Assembly: GCA_947475895.1 (NCBI GenBank)
Contig: CANJMF010000024.1
Location: 1 to 44,406, forward strand
From: Fidelibacterota bacterium
GTDB lineage: Bacteria > Pseudomonadota > Alphaproteobacteria > Rhodospirillales > Rhodospirillaceae
Direction of reading: 5' to 3'
Length of the DNA stretch: 44,406 bases
Position 1 is the stretch's first letter; each line of letters opens with the position of its first letter. The notes below the pieces were generated by a model that worked only from the letters and a program-made list of their open reading frames with translations, ran no database searches and was not told the DNA's origin. Of this stretch, positions 27,011 to 36,744 are shown one piece after another. The position numbers and the translations under genes were made by a program.

Positions 27011-27979
27011 TCAGCCGGCGGGCCGCAAAGCCTCCGGCTCTTGGCCGACGACCGTCAACTGCGACTTGGTTTTTGCCAATTCGCGAATCAGGAAGTCGCG
27101 AAACACCGTGACTCGCGCCGACTGGCGCAGTTCCTCGGGGTACACGAAATACAGTTCCGTTTCTGGTCCCTGAAGCTCCGGCAGGATTCGCACAATGCCG
27201 CGGCCTTCGTGGCGGAAGTATTGCGGCAGCGATCCGATTCCGATTCCGGCCTTCACAGCGCGGTAGATGCCGTAAATGTTATTCACGCGCAGCGACGCCG
27301 TGATCGGAATGTTTTTTTCCTCGAGCACTTCGCCAAGCCAATTCACGGTGGCGGTTGGCGTGATCCCCTCACCGAAGAGAACGAGGTTGTGGTTGGCGAG
27401 ATCTTCCAAAGACTTCGGCGTGCCGTGCTCTTGCAGATATTCGGGCGATGCGTAGATGTCGTTGCGCATGGGGCCGATGGGGCGCTGAATCAGATCGGGT
27501 TGCTTCGGTTCATTGAAACGAATCGCAACGTCGGCTTCGCGCATGGCGAGATCGAGTTCGCGGTCGTCGAGGCGCAGCATCACTTCGATGCCGGGATAAG
27601 AGCGGATGAATTCCTTCAGGCGGCCCGTAAGCCACACCGATCCGAACGCGACGGTGGTGGTGACGCGCAGCAAGCCTTCGGTGTTCTCTTTGGTTTCCGT
27701 CAGCAAGCCTTCGACGTTGTTCAGTTTCGCAAACACGTCGTGCACGGTCTTGTAGAGAAGATCGCCTTGCTCGGTGAGAATCAACCCGCGCGCATGGCGG
27801 TGAAAGAGGCTGACGCCCAGCGATTCCTCAAGCGCGCTGATCTGGCGGCTAACCGCAGATTGGCTGAGGTTTAGCGTCTCGCTCGCGCGTGTGAAGCTGT
27901 CGGCTTCGGCGACAGCATGGAACACGCGCAGCTTGTCCCAATCGAGACGTCCGGTATTGCGCAAAGGCATTCGCGCCAT
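27011..27979 (-). CDS. LysR-family regulator, LsrB/VtlR type
   Basis: A 322-residue transcription factor with an N-terminal winged HTH and a C-terminal effector-binding domain. The N-terminus (LDWDKLRVFHAVAEADSFTRA, LNLSQSAVSRQISALEESLGVSLFHRHARGLILTEQG) closely matches rhizobial LsrB and Brucella VtlR, as does VTTTVAFGSVWLTGRLKEF. In Brucella VtlR activates abcR2; LsrB of Sinorhizobium controls redox and envelope genes. The gene follows trxB by 38 bp on the same strand and is followed by the two sRNA genes, whose promoters carry T-N11-A boxes. Start choice between ATG 27979 and ATG 27970 is uncertain. The regulatory link to the RNAs is inferred. Confidence 0.92.
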   Translation of the reverse strand: MARMPLRNTGRLDWDKLRVFHAVAEADSFTRASETLNLSQSAVSRQISALEESLGVSLFHRHARGLILTEQGDLLYKTVHDVFAKLNNVEGLLTETKENTEGLLRVTTTVAFGSVWLTGRLKEFIRSYPGIEVMLRLDDRELDLAMREADVAIRFNEPKQPDLIQRPIGPMRNDIYASPEYLQEHGTPKSLEDLANHNLVLFGEGITPTATVNWLGEVLEEKNIPITASLRVNNIYGIYRAVKAGIGIGSLPQYFRHEGRGIVRILPELQGPETELYFVYPEELRQSARVTVFRDFLIRELAKTKSQLTVVGQEPEALRPAG

Positions 27980-28017
27980 CCTTTCCGCGGGGTATGCCCG
28001 CGATCAGCTCGCTTCGC

Positions 28018-28971
<954 letters not shown>

Positions 28972-29026
28972 CTATCAGTCAGAAATCGGAAAAACGGGTC
29001 GAAACGGTGCGCGAACCGCATTGCAA

Positions 29027-29167
29027 TATGCGCCCCAACATAGGTTCGACATGCTTTCCGCGCAATACAACTCGCTGTGTTATGCGCCCCGCACATGGTT
29101 AAGGCGGGCCTGCGGCGAACGTGGCCATTGCGCCGCCAATGGATAATTTTGTAATAATATTGCGCCC
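29027..29167. repeat. Dispersed TATGCGCCC-type motifs between trxB and lrp
   Basis: TATGCGCCCC occurs at 29027-29036 and 29081-29090, and a related TATTGCGCCC ends at 29167. They lie in the divergent 28966-29251 region. They could be operator sites for the Lrp-type or another regulator; no footprint is known to me. The region otherwise holds only a small hairpin (CACTC/GAGTG near 29168-29183). Confidence 0.35.
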
Positions 29168-29251
29168 ACTCCGTAAAGAGTGGGAGAGAAATACCCGGAA
29201 CCGGGGTTTCGAAGAAACATTAGGGGCGCTGCACTCGCAGCCGTGAATTTT

Positions 29252-29770
29252 ATGCAGCGCGTAAAACTCGACCGCATCGATCGCCAAATTCTCAACGACC
29301 TTCAGTCCGACGGCCGCATGACCAATGTTGAATTGGCGCAACGGGCGGGAATTTCCGCCCCGCCGTGCCTACGCCGCGTCCGGGCCCTGGAAGAAGCCGG
29401 GTACATTAAAGGCTATTACGCACAACTGGACCAGGCCGGCCTCGGCTATGCCGTGACGGTGTTCGCCCACGTAGGTCTCAATAGCCAAGCCGAAGCCGAC
29501 CTTTCAGCTTTCGAAGCCCTGGCCAAAGAGTGGCCCGAAGTGCGCGAGTGCCACATGCTGGCCGGCGAAATGGATTTTCTGTTGCGGATCGTCGCCAAGG
29601 ATTGGGACGCCTATCAGAAGTTCGTCACCGAGAAACTGACCGCCGCGCCAAAAGTGGCGCACGTCAAATCGGCGCTGGCGATTCGCAGCGCGAAGAACTT
29701 GCCCGGTGTTCCGATTGCCGTGGACGGCGACAAGCCCATGCAGCCGCCGCTCGATGTGAAGGTGGGATAG
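29252..29770 (+). CDS. Lrp/AsnC family transcriptional regulator
   Basis: A 172-residue Lrp-type protein: an N-terminal winged HTH (LDRIDRQILNDLQSDGRMTNVELAQRAGISAPPCLRRVRALEEAGYIKGY) and a C-terminal RAM/ligand-binding domain (AVTVFAHVGLN, VRECHMLAGEMDFLLRIVAKD). Such regulators respond to amino acids and form octamers. The start is ATG 29252, matching the family N-terminus; GTG 29243 is a close alternative, and neither has a clear ribosome site. Divergent from trxB. Targets cannot be told from the sequence. The effector is not identifiable. Confidence 0.93.
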   Translation: MQRVKLDRIDRQILNDLQSDGRMTNVELAQRAGISAPPCLRRVRALEEAGYIKGYYAQLDQAGLGYAVTVFAHVGLNSQAEADLSAFEALAKEWPEVRECHMLAGEMDFLLRIVAKDWDAYQKFVTEKLTAAPKVAHVKSALAIRSAKNLPGVPIAVDGDKPMQPPLDVKVG

Positions 29771-29783
29771 CGGTTAGCGCGGC

Positions 29784-30266
29784 TTATTTGAATTTGACGC
29801 GCAGAACTTCATAGCCTTTAGAACCGCCCGGCGCCGACACTTCCGCAATGTCGCCAACGGTTTTGCCGATGAGCGCGCGGCCCAGGGGCGACTGCACGGA
29901 AACCTTCTTCTTGGCGAGATCGGCTTCGTAAGGCCCCACGAGCTGATAGGTCACCTCTTCGTCGTTATCCACGTCGGCCACGGTGACCGACGCGCCAAAG
30001 CGCACGGTCTTGCCCGACAGCTTCGACAGGTCGATGACGTCGGCGCGGCTGATAATGTCCTCGAGCTCAAGGATGCGGCCTTCGACGAAGCTCTGACGCT
30101 CGCGCGCGGCGTGATACTCGGCGTTTTCCGAAAGGTCGCCGTGCTCGCGCGCTTCCGCGATCTGTTTAATGATCGAATAGCGCTCAACCATCTTCAGCTG
30201 ATGGAGTTCGTCCTTCAGCGGCGCGAGACCCTCGGCCGTCATCGGAATTTTTTCGACCACGCTCAT
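29784..30266 (-). CDS. greA: Transcription elongation factor GreA
   Basis: GreA enters the secondary channel of RNA polymerase and stimulates cleavage of backtracked RNA. The 160-residue protein has the N-terminal coiled coil with the acidic tip (EHGDLSENAEYHAARERQ, containing the catalytic D-x-S-E-N-A-E-Y), and the C-terminal FKBP-like domain (PLGRALIGKTVGDIAEVSAPGG). I start it at ATG 30266, with AAGGGG upstream (complement of 30273-30278); the frame is open further but that part is not GreA-like. The intrinsic terminator 30283-30312 lies just before the ribosome site. Confidence 0.97.
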   Translation of the reverse strand: MSVVEKIPMTAEGLAPLKDELHQLKMVERYSIIKQIAEAREHGDLSENAEYHAARERQSFVEGRILELEDIISRADVIDLSKLSGKTVRFGASVTVADVDNDEEVTYQLVGPYEADLAKKKVSVQSPLGRALIGKTVGDIAEVSAPGGSKGYEVLRVKFK

Positions 30267-30282
30267 ACCCATCCCCTTAAGA

Positions 30283-30312
30283 CAAAAACGCCCACGCCGT
30301 AACGGCGGGGGC
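30283..30312 (-). terminator. Terminator between carB and greA, in the greA leader
   Basis: On the minus strand GCCCCCGCCG (complement of 30303-30312) pairs with CGGCGTGGGC (complement of 30290-30299) around UUA, with one mismatch, followed by a G and five U. It lies 27 bp after the carB stop and only 17 nt before the greA start codon. Confidence 0.85.
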
Positions 30313-30338
30313 ATCTGACTTAGAGTTGCAAATTGTAC

Positions 30339-33300
30339 TCAGGACTTAAAATAAGATTGCAGGGGGGCAACATCAAGGCCCCCGTCCTTTAAAGCGCCGA
30401 TTGCCGCCACGGCAGCTTCCGCCCCGGCCAAGGTCGTAAAATGGCAGATATTGCGGGTTAGGGCCGTTCTACGGATGGCAAAGCTGTCTTTCAGCGATTG
30501 AGCGCCCTCGGTGGTGTTTACAACCATCTGAACATTGCCGGAAATCATGGCATCGACGCAGTGCGGGCGGCCTTCTGCGACCTTATTCACCACTTCTACC
30601 CGCAAACCGGCCTCTGCGAGGGCCTTTTGGGTGCCGTGGGTGGCGATTACCTTGAAACCGAGCGCAATCAGGCGCTCTGCGAGCTTGGAAACGACGTTCT
30701 TGTCGCTGTCGCGCACCGATAGGAAGGCTGTGCCCTTGAGCGGTAAGACGGTGCCGGCACCTAACTGGGCTTTGGCGTAAGCGCGCGGGAAGTCGCGGTC
30801 GAGGCCCATGACTTCGCCGGTGGACTTCATTTCCGGTCCCAGGACGATATCGACGCCCGGGAAGCGGTTGAAGGGGAATACAGCCTCTTTCACGGCGACG
30901 TGCTTCAGTTTGCCGCGGCTCTCCCAATCGGAGCCCAAGTTGAATTCCTTCAGCTTGGCGCCGGCCATGACGCGGGCGGCGATCTTGGCGACGGGAATGC
31001 CTGTTGCCTTGGCGACGAAGGGAACCGTGCGGCTCGCGCGCGGATTGACCTCGAGAATGTACACGACGCCGTCTTTCACGGCGTACTGCACGTTCATGAG
31101 GCCGACGACCTTCAGCGCGGTGGCAAGGGCGACTGTCTGGCGTTTGATTTCGGCGACAATGTCGGCCGAGAGCGAATAGGGCGGCAGCGAACACGCCGAG
31201 TCACCGGAGTGAATGCCGGCCTCTTCGATGTGCTCCATGATGCCGGCAATATAAACCTCGGTGCCGTCGGCGAGGGCGTCGACGTCTACTTCGATGGCGC
31301 CGGAGAGATAGGAATCGATCAGCACCGGATTGTTGCCGGTGACTTTCACGGCTTCGTGCAGGTATTCGGCCAAGGCGGCATCGTCGTGGACGATGCGCAT
31401 CGCACGGCCGCCAAGCACGTATGACGGACGGATCACGACTGGATAGCCGATACGGTGCGCCGCGTTGCGAGCTTCATCGAAATTGCGCGCGGTGCCGTTG
31501 GCGGGCTGGCGCAGCTTGAGATCACCCAGCAATTGCTGGAAGCGCTCGCGGTCTTCGGCGAGATCGATGGCGTCGGGCGAGGTGCCGAGAATGGGAATGC
31601 CCGCGGCTTCCAGCGCGTGCGCAAGCTTCAATGGTGTTTGACCGCCGAGCTGCACGATGGCGCCTAGGAATTTGCCGGCCTTCTGTTCGGTGGTGATGAG
31701 CTCGATCACGTCTTCGGCGGTGAGCGGCTCGAAGTAGAGACGATCGGACGTGTCGTAGTCAGTGGACACGGTCTCAGGATTGCAGTTGACCATGATGGTC
31801 TCGAAACCGGCTTCGCGCAGGGCAAAGGCCGCGTGGACGCAGCAGTAGTCGAACTCGATGCCTTGGCCGATGCGGTTCGGTCCGCCGCCGAGAATGGCGA
31901 TTTTGTTGCGGGCACTCGGTTCGGACTCGCACTCGGGCGGGTTCAAGCCGTCGCCTTCGTAGCAGGAATACATATAAGGCGTGGGCGAGGCGAACTCGGC
32001 CGCGCACGTGTCGATACGCTTGTAGACCGGGCGCACGCCGATAGCACGGCGCGCCGCTGCGATTTCCTCCGGCTTCTTCGCAAGCAGTTGCGCGAGGCGC
32101 GCATCCGAGAAGCCCATTTTCTTGATCATCAGGAATTCCTGCGGATCGTGCGGAACGCCCTGTTTGCGGATCAAAGCTTCCATGTCGACGATGGCTTTGA
32201 TCTGACGCAGGAACCACATGTCGTATTTTGTGGCAGCGTAAATTTCGTCGAGCGTCAGGCCGGCGCGCATGGCTTGGGCAGCAACGAGCAAGCGATCGGG
32301 CCGCGTGGTCGTCAGTGCGATGCGCAGCGCATTCTTGTCTGTGGTCGGCGTGCCGTTGTCTTCCAGCGATACTTCGTTGAGGCCGGTGAGGCCTGTTTCC
32401 ATAGAGCGAAGGCCCTTTTGCAGGCTTTCGGCGAAGGTGCGGCCAACGGACATGGCTTCACCCACCGACTTCATGGCGGTGGTGAGCATCGGATTGGCGT
32501 CGGGGAATTTCTCGAAGGTGAAGCGCGGGATCTTCGTGACTACGTAGTCGATGGTGGGCTCGAAAGACGCGGGTGTCGCTTTGGTGATGTCGTTGACCAA
32601 TTCGTCGAGTGTGTAACCGACCGCGAGCTTAGCGGCGATCTTCGCGATGGGAAAGCCGGTGGCCTTCGACGCCAGTGCCGACGAACGCGACACGCGCGGG
32701 TTCATCTCGATGACCGTCATGCGGCCGGTATTCGGATTGATGGCGAACTGCACGTTCGATCCGCCGGTGTCGACGCCGATCTCGCGCAAGCACGCGATCG
32801 AGGCGTTGCGCATGATTTGGTATTCTTTGTCGGTGAGCGTCAGCGCGGGCGCGACGGTGATGGAGTCGCCCGTGTGCACGCCCATGGGATCGACGTTCTC
32901 GATGGAGCAGATGATGATGCAGTTGTCTGCTTTGTCGCGGACCACTTCCATCTCGAACTCTTTCCAGCCGAGAACAGATTCTTCGACCAGTACGGTGCCG
33001 ACCGGCGACGCGGCGATGCCGGTGCCCACGATGTATTCGTATTCTTCGGTGTTGTAGGCGATGCCGCCGCCTTCGCCGCCGAGCGTGAACGACGGACGGA
33101 TGATCGCGGGCAAGCCGACGTAAGGCATCGCTTCGCGCGCTTCCTCGACCGACTTCACCATGCGGCTTTTCGGGCTCTCGAGTCCGATTTTCGTCATGGC
33201 GTCGCGGAACAGTTGGCGGTCTTCGGCTTTGTCGATGACGTCGCGCTTCGCGCCGATCATCTCGACGTTGTATTTCGCGAGCACGCCGGTATCGGCGAGT

Positions 33301-33602
33301 TTCATGGCTGTGTTCAGCGCGGTCTGTCCGCCCATGGTGGGCAGCAGCGCATCGGGGCGCTCTTTCGCGATGATCTGTTCGACGATCTGCGGCGTGATGG
33401 GTTCGATGTAAGTCGCATCCGCCGTGTCCGGATCGGTCATGATCGTGGCGGGGTTCGAGTTCACCAGAACGACGCGGTAGCCCTCTTCGCGCAGCGCCTT
33501 ACAGGCTTGCGCGCCCGAGTAATCGAACTCGCACGCCTGCCCGATGACGATCGGGCCGGCGCCGATGATGAGGATGGTTTTGATGTCGGTGCGTTTCGGC
33601 AT
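30339..33602 (-). CDS. carB: Carbamoyl-phosphate synthase large subunit
   Basis: Makes carbamoyl phosphate from bicarbonate, ammonia (from CarA) and two ATP, for arginine and pyrimidine synthesis. The 1087 residues hold two homologous ATP-grasp halves. The first begins [33 protein letters not shown]; the second begins around [28 protein letters not shown]-terminal MGS-like allosteric domain ([19 protein letters not shown] onward) follows. The ATG at 33602 lies 2 bp after the carA stop, so the two are translationally coupled. The first half includes the [14 protein letters not shown] carboxyphosphate site. Confidence 0.98.
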   Translation of the reverse strand: MPKRTDIKTILIIGAGPIVIGQACEFDYSGAQACKALREEGYRVVLVNSNPATIMTDPDTADATYIEPITPQIVEQIIAKERPDALLPTMGGQTALNTAMKLADTGVLAKYNVEMIGAKRDVIDKAEDRQLFRDAMTKIGLESPKSRMVKSVEEAREAMPYVGLPAIIRPSFTLGGEGGGIAYNTEEYEYIVGTGIAASPVGTVLVEESVLGWKEFEMEVVRDKADNCIIICSIENVDPMGVHTGDSITVAPALTLTDKEYQIMRNASIACLREIGVDTGGSNVQFAINPNTGRMTVIEMNPRVSRSSALASKATGFPIAKIAAKLAVGYTLDELVNDITKATPASFEPTIDYVVTKIPRFTFEKFPDANPMLTTAMKSVGEAMSVGRTFAESLQKGLRSMETGLTGLNEVSLEDNGTPTTDKNALRIALTTTRPDRLLVAAQAMRAGLTLDEIYAATKYDMWFLRQIKAIVDMEALIRKQGVPHDPQEFLMIKKMGFSDARLAQLLAKKPEEIAAARRAIGVRPVYKRIDTCAAEFASPTPYMYSCYEGDGLNPPECESEPSARNKIAILGGGPNRIGQGIEFDYCCVHAAFALREAGFETIMVNCNPETVSTDYDTSDRLYFEPLTAEDVIELITTEQKAGKFLGAIVQLGGQTPLKLAHALEAAGIPILGTSPDAIDLAEDRERFQQLLGDLKLRQPANGTARNFDEARNAAHRIGYPVVIRPSYVLGGRAMRIVHDDAALAEYLHEAVKVTGNNPVLIDSYLSGAIEVDVDALADGTEVYIAGIMEHIEEAGIHSGDSACSLPPYSLSADIVAEIKRQTVALATALKVVGLMNVQYAVKDGVVYILEVNPRASRTVPFVAKATGIPVAKIAARVMAGAKLKEFNLGSDWESRGKLKHVAVKEAVFPFNRFPGVDIVLGPEMKSTGEVMGLDRDFPRAYAKAQLGAGTVLPLKGTAFLSVRDSDKNVVSKLAERLIALGFKVIATHGTQKALAEAGLRVEVVNKVAEGRPHCVDAMISGNVQMVVNTTEGAQSLKDSFAIRRTALTRNICHFTTLAGAEAAVAAIGALKDGGLDVAPLQSYFKS

Positions 33603-33604
33603 CG

Positions 33605-34795
33605 CTACTTCTTCTTCTGCTCGGCCATCAGCTTGGTGAAGCGATGGAAGAGATAATGACTGTCTTCAGGGCCCGGCGACGCTTCGGGATGGTATTGCAC
33701 CGAGAACACCGGCTTGTCGGTTGCGCGCATGCCTTCGACGATGCCGTCGAAGAGCGACTTGTGAGTCTCGATGACATTCTTTGGCAGCGTTGCGCGATCA
33801 ACGGCGAAACCGTGGTTTTGGGAGGTGATTTCCACCTTCTTGGTTTCCAGATCCTGCACCGGTTGATTGGCACCGCGATGCCCCAGCGCCAGCTTGTACG
33901 TCTTGGCGCCAAAGGCGAGCGACAGAAGCTGGTGGCCTAAGCAGATGCCAAAGATCGGCTTGCCACTGGCGATCAGGTCTTTAATGACCGGCACGGCGTA
34001 TACGCCCGTGGCCGCCGGATCGCCCGGGCCGTTCGAGAGGAACACGCCATCGGGTTTATGGCGGAGAATGTCTTCGCTGGTGGCGGTCGCGGGAACGACG
34101 GTCACTTTGCAGCCGGCGTCGGCCAGGCAGCGCAAGATGTTGCGCTTGGCACCGTAATCGACGGCGACGACATGGAAGTCGGGCGTGCGGGCGTCTTTTT
34201 CCAGATCGCCGTAACCCTCGGTCTTGCTCCAGCAGGTTTGCGTCCAGGTGTAGGTCTGCTGGCACGAGACTTCTTTCGCCAGATCCATGCCGTTGAGGCC
34301 TGGCCACGCCTTGGCTTGGGCGAGCAGGGCCGGGATGTCGAATTTGCCTGAGGGTTCGTGGGCGATGACGCCGTTCGGGGCGCCCTTGGTGCGGATATGG
34401 CGCACGAGGCGGCGGGTATCGACGCCGGTGATGCCGATGAGGTTGTTCGAGCGCAGCCAGCCGTCGAGGTGCTGTTTGGAGCGATAATTCGAAGGGTCCG
34501 TCACGTCGTCGCGCAGGATGCAGCCGCGCGCCGCCGGCGTGGTGCTTTCAAGGTCGTCGGGATTTACGCCGACGTTGCCAATATGCGGAAAGGTAAAGGT
34601 GATGATCTGACCGGCGTAAGACGGGTCGGTCAGGATCTCCTGGTAGCCGGTGATGCTGGTGTTGAAGACGACTTCGCCGACACTGCTGCCGGTGGCGCCG
34701 ATTCCACGTCCCCAAATGACTGTCCCATCCCCTAAAACCAAAACGGCTGTGGCACCGGCGGGCTGTTGGCTCCCGGTGCTGGGAGCTACGCTCAC
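33605..34795 (-). CDS. carA: Carbamoyl-phosphate synthase small subunit (glutamine amidotransferase)
   Basis: Hydrolyses glutamine and channels ammonia to CarB. The 396-residue protein has an N-terminal CPSase domain ([47 protein letters not shown]) and a class I glutamine amidotransferase with nucleophile Cys in [15 protein letters not shown] and the His-Glu pair in YHPEASPGP. The start is GTG 34795, preceded by a weak GGGG site. It is the first gene of the carAB unit; the 276-bp region to the divergent yqeY gene contains its promoter and a small hairpin. Confidence 0.97.
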   Translation of the reverse strand: MSVAPSTGSQQPAGATAVLVLGDGTVIWGRGIGATGSSVGEVVFNTSITGYQEILTDPSYAGQIITFTFPHIGNVGVNPDDLESTTPAARGCILRDDVTDPSNYRSKQHLDGWLRSNNLIGITGVDTRRLVRHIRTKGAPNGVIAHEPSGKFDIPALLAQAKAWPGLNGMDLAKEVSCQQTYTWTQTCWSKTEGYGDLEKDARTPDFHVVAVDYGAKRNILRCLADAGCKVTVVPATATSEDILRHKPDGVFLSNGPGDPAATGVYAVPVIKDLIASGKPIFGICLGHQLLSLAFGAKTYKLALGHRGANQPVQDLETKKVEITSQNHGFAVDRATLPKNVIETHKSLFDGIVEGMRATDKPVFSVQYHPEASPGPEDSHYLFHRFTKLMAEQKKK

Positions 34796-34896
34796 GATGC
34801 AATCCCCGCAGGCTTTTGGACGTGGGTCATGTGTCGTCGGCCTCTTCAGGCTTGCGTTCGACCTTGCCGTCCTCCCACATCGCGCGTGGATTCGAC

Positions 34897-34916
34897 GGCG
34901 CGGAACGCGCCTTTTT
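34897..34916 (+). terminator. Small hairpin with T-run in the carA-yqeY interval
   Basis: GGCGCG (34897-34902) and CGCGCC (34906-34911) close a 3-nt loop and are followed by five T. On the plus strand it has terminator form, yet no plus-strand gene precedes it; on the minus strand it lies in the carA 5' leader. Its role is unclear. The rest of 34796-35071 shows no gene. Confidence 0.4.
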
Positions 34917-35071
34917 GTGATGCTACAGATGTCGCTAAGTCGCGGTGTTTAAGCAAACGACCCGCATGAGTCAAGCATCGCATCTTAGCGTTGTAGCCAT
35001 GTATTCAGCGGCTTAACGCGGCGTCGAAAATCCGCTAGGCTTTCTTCTTTCCGGCACAGGGATTCGGGCAC

Positions 35072-35527
35072 ATGTTGCGCACACGTCTCAGCGACGCGCT
35101 GAAGGATTCCCTTCGCGGCAGGCAAGAGCGCGTCACCCATACCGTGCGCCTCATCTTGGCCGCGTTAAAGGATCGTGACATTGCCGCGCGCCCCAGCGGG
35201 AACGCGACCGGAATCGCCGAACCCGAAATTCTTTCGATGATGAACGGCATGATCAAGCAGCGCCGCGAAAGCATTGAAATGTTCGAGAAGGGCAATCGGC
35301 CGGAACTCGCGAAGCAGGAGCAGGAGGAGATCGAGATCATCCTCACCTTCATGCCCAAGCAAATGAGCGACGCCGAAGTGGCCGAAGCCGCCAAAGCCGC
35401 CATGGCCGAGGCCGGCGCTACGAGTGTGAAGGACATGGGCAAGGTGATGGCGATTCTTAAAGAGAAATACGCCGGTCAGATGGACTTCGCGAAGGCTTCA
35501 GGAATCGTGAAGCAGCAGTTCGGCTAA
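35072..35527 (+). CDS. GatB/YqeY domain protein
   Basis: A 151-residue soluble, helical protein matching YqeY: LRTRLSDALKDSLRGRQERVTHTVRLILAALKDRDIA at the N-terminus, then the long helix with IKQRRESIEMFEKGNRPELAKQEQEEIEII, and the C-terminal domain ending KEKYAGQMDFAKASGIVKQQFG. The C-terminal fold is related to the tRNA-binding tail of GatB, suggesting a tRNA-linked role, but no function is proven. YqeY genes are often near dnaG-rpoD, as here. Its stop overlaps that of the convergent next gene by 4 bp. Confidence 0.93.
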   Translation: MLRTRLSDALKDSLRGRQERVTHTVRLILAALKDRDIAARPSGNATGIAEPEILSMMNGMIKQRRESIEMFEKGNRPELAKQEQEEIEIILTFMPKQMSDAEVAEAAKAAMAEAGATSVKDMGKVMAILKEKYAGQMDFAKASGIVKQQFG

Positions 35528-36579
35528 GGCGTTTCGGCCCCGAAAACGCGCTTCACAAAGACCCCCATATCGGGCCCTAAGCGGTGCTTATAATCTTGCC
35601 ACCACGCATGACAGGCGGAGCGAACGCGTTCGATCTGGCATGCTGTTTTTAAGCTTTGCACAAGCTGGGCGGCCTCATCCCACGACGTGACGGTCGGCAT
35701 GGGGTGCGCGCCAAGAAGTTCAGTGTAGTAGTCGAGACCGGCGCGCCGTTCGACGATGGGAATGCAGCCGGCTTCCAGCGCCTCGTAAGCGCGGAATGTC
35801 TCCAATGCCATCCAGCCGACAGGGCAAGGGACGAAGACGCTGTCGTCCATGAGCGCGCGATAGCCATCGGTCGAGAGGCTATCACTGGCGCCAAAGCCTG
35901 ATGTGAGATGGCAGTGTCCGCCTTCAACCTTTTGCATGGCATTTAGCATCGCCGCGCGCGTGGACTTGTTGGGATCGCCCGCGAAGCTCCACATATATTT
36001 GCGATCGGCGGCGGACTTCGGCGTCTCGGTGCGCGCGAAACCGGCTTTGTAGCCGAGCGGGAAAAAGAAGATGTCGCGATGCGCCGCCAACAGGTCCGAG
36101 CGGCAGTTGCGGATGACGCCGTCGCAATAGCGATACGCGCCGAGATCATCTTTGAACACTTCGTCGCTGAGGTGCAGCAAGACCACACGGCAACCTTGTT
36201 CGAAGGCGCGGCGGTAGTAGGGCGTTTTCGCTTCGACCAAGCGGTTGTCGACGACGATCATCGGATCGGCCAGATGCGACCACGTATTGTCGACAACCTC
36301 TACGCCGACCACGTCGCGCAACAAGGCGCGAATCCAATCACGCTCCCAGGTTTGATCCGGCGGAAACTGCCAGACGAGCGTGGGTTTGGCGGATTTCGGC
36401 ACGGTTCCCAGCCGGCGATAGCACAGCCGCAGAAATTGCAACGCGTCGGGATCGCCCGGCGCCTGCTGCAGTACTTCCATAAATTTCGATGCGGCGTCCT
36501 GGAAGAGCCCGGTCTGAAACAGCACGAGGCCCGCTTGAAACGCGGGCGACGGATTGAAGTGCGGGAGAAGAACGCTCAT
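35524..36579 (-). CDS. Exostosin/RXYLT1-like glycosyltransferase with TPR-like N-terminus
   Basis: A 351-residue protein without a signal peptide. The first 60 residues (AGLVLFQTGLFQDAASKFMEVLQQAPGDPDALQFLRLCYRRLG) form a TPR-like pair of helices. The rest resembles exostosin-type glycosyltransferases: LVWQFPPDQTW, FFFPLGYKAGF, KYMWSFAGDPNKSTRAAM, FVPCPVGWMALETFRAYEALEAGCIPIVERR (a sugar-nucleotide-binding-like helix with the E-A-L-E-A-G-C-I-P motif). The donor and acceptor are unknown; a cell-surface glycan is likely. The assignment is by motif pattern. Confidence 0.7.
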   Translation of the reverse strand: MSVLLPHFNPSPAFQAGLVLFQTGLFQDAASKFMEVLQQAPGDPDALQFLRLCYRRLGTVPKSAKPTLVWQFPPDQTWERDWIRALLRDVVGVEVVDNTWSHLADPMIVVDNRLVEAKTPYYRRAFEQGCRVVLLHLSDEVFKDDLGAYRYCDGVIRNCRSDLLAAHRDIFFFPLGYKAGFARTETPKSAADRKYMWSFAGDPNKSTRAAMLNAMQKVEGGHCHLTSGFGASDSLSTDGYRALMDDSVFVPCPVGWMALETFRAYEALEAGCIPIVERRAGLDYYTELLGAHPMPTVTSWDEAAQLVQSLKTACQIERVRSACHAWWQDYKHRLGPDMGVFVKRVFGAETP

Positions 36580-36744
36580 GACAGCGACTTATGCCTGTAA
36601 ATCCTAAAGAATCCGTGATTTTTTGTGCGGGGGTGCTTTCCCTTGCGGCTGTCAGGGTTCGCTCTTATCATTTTGGCGAAACAGCCCGAAAGTCCTGACG
36701 TGACGCTCATTTTTACCTCGCTGTCGCACGCGGTCGACTAGCGC

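Noticed and set aside
31833-33656. 607-codon plus-strand open frame opposite carB
   Set aside because: Composition is Arg/Asp/Val-heavy mirror coding of carB; no motif or start signal.
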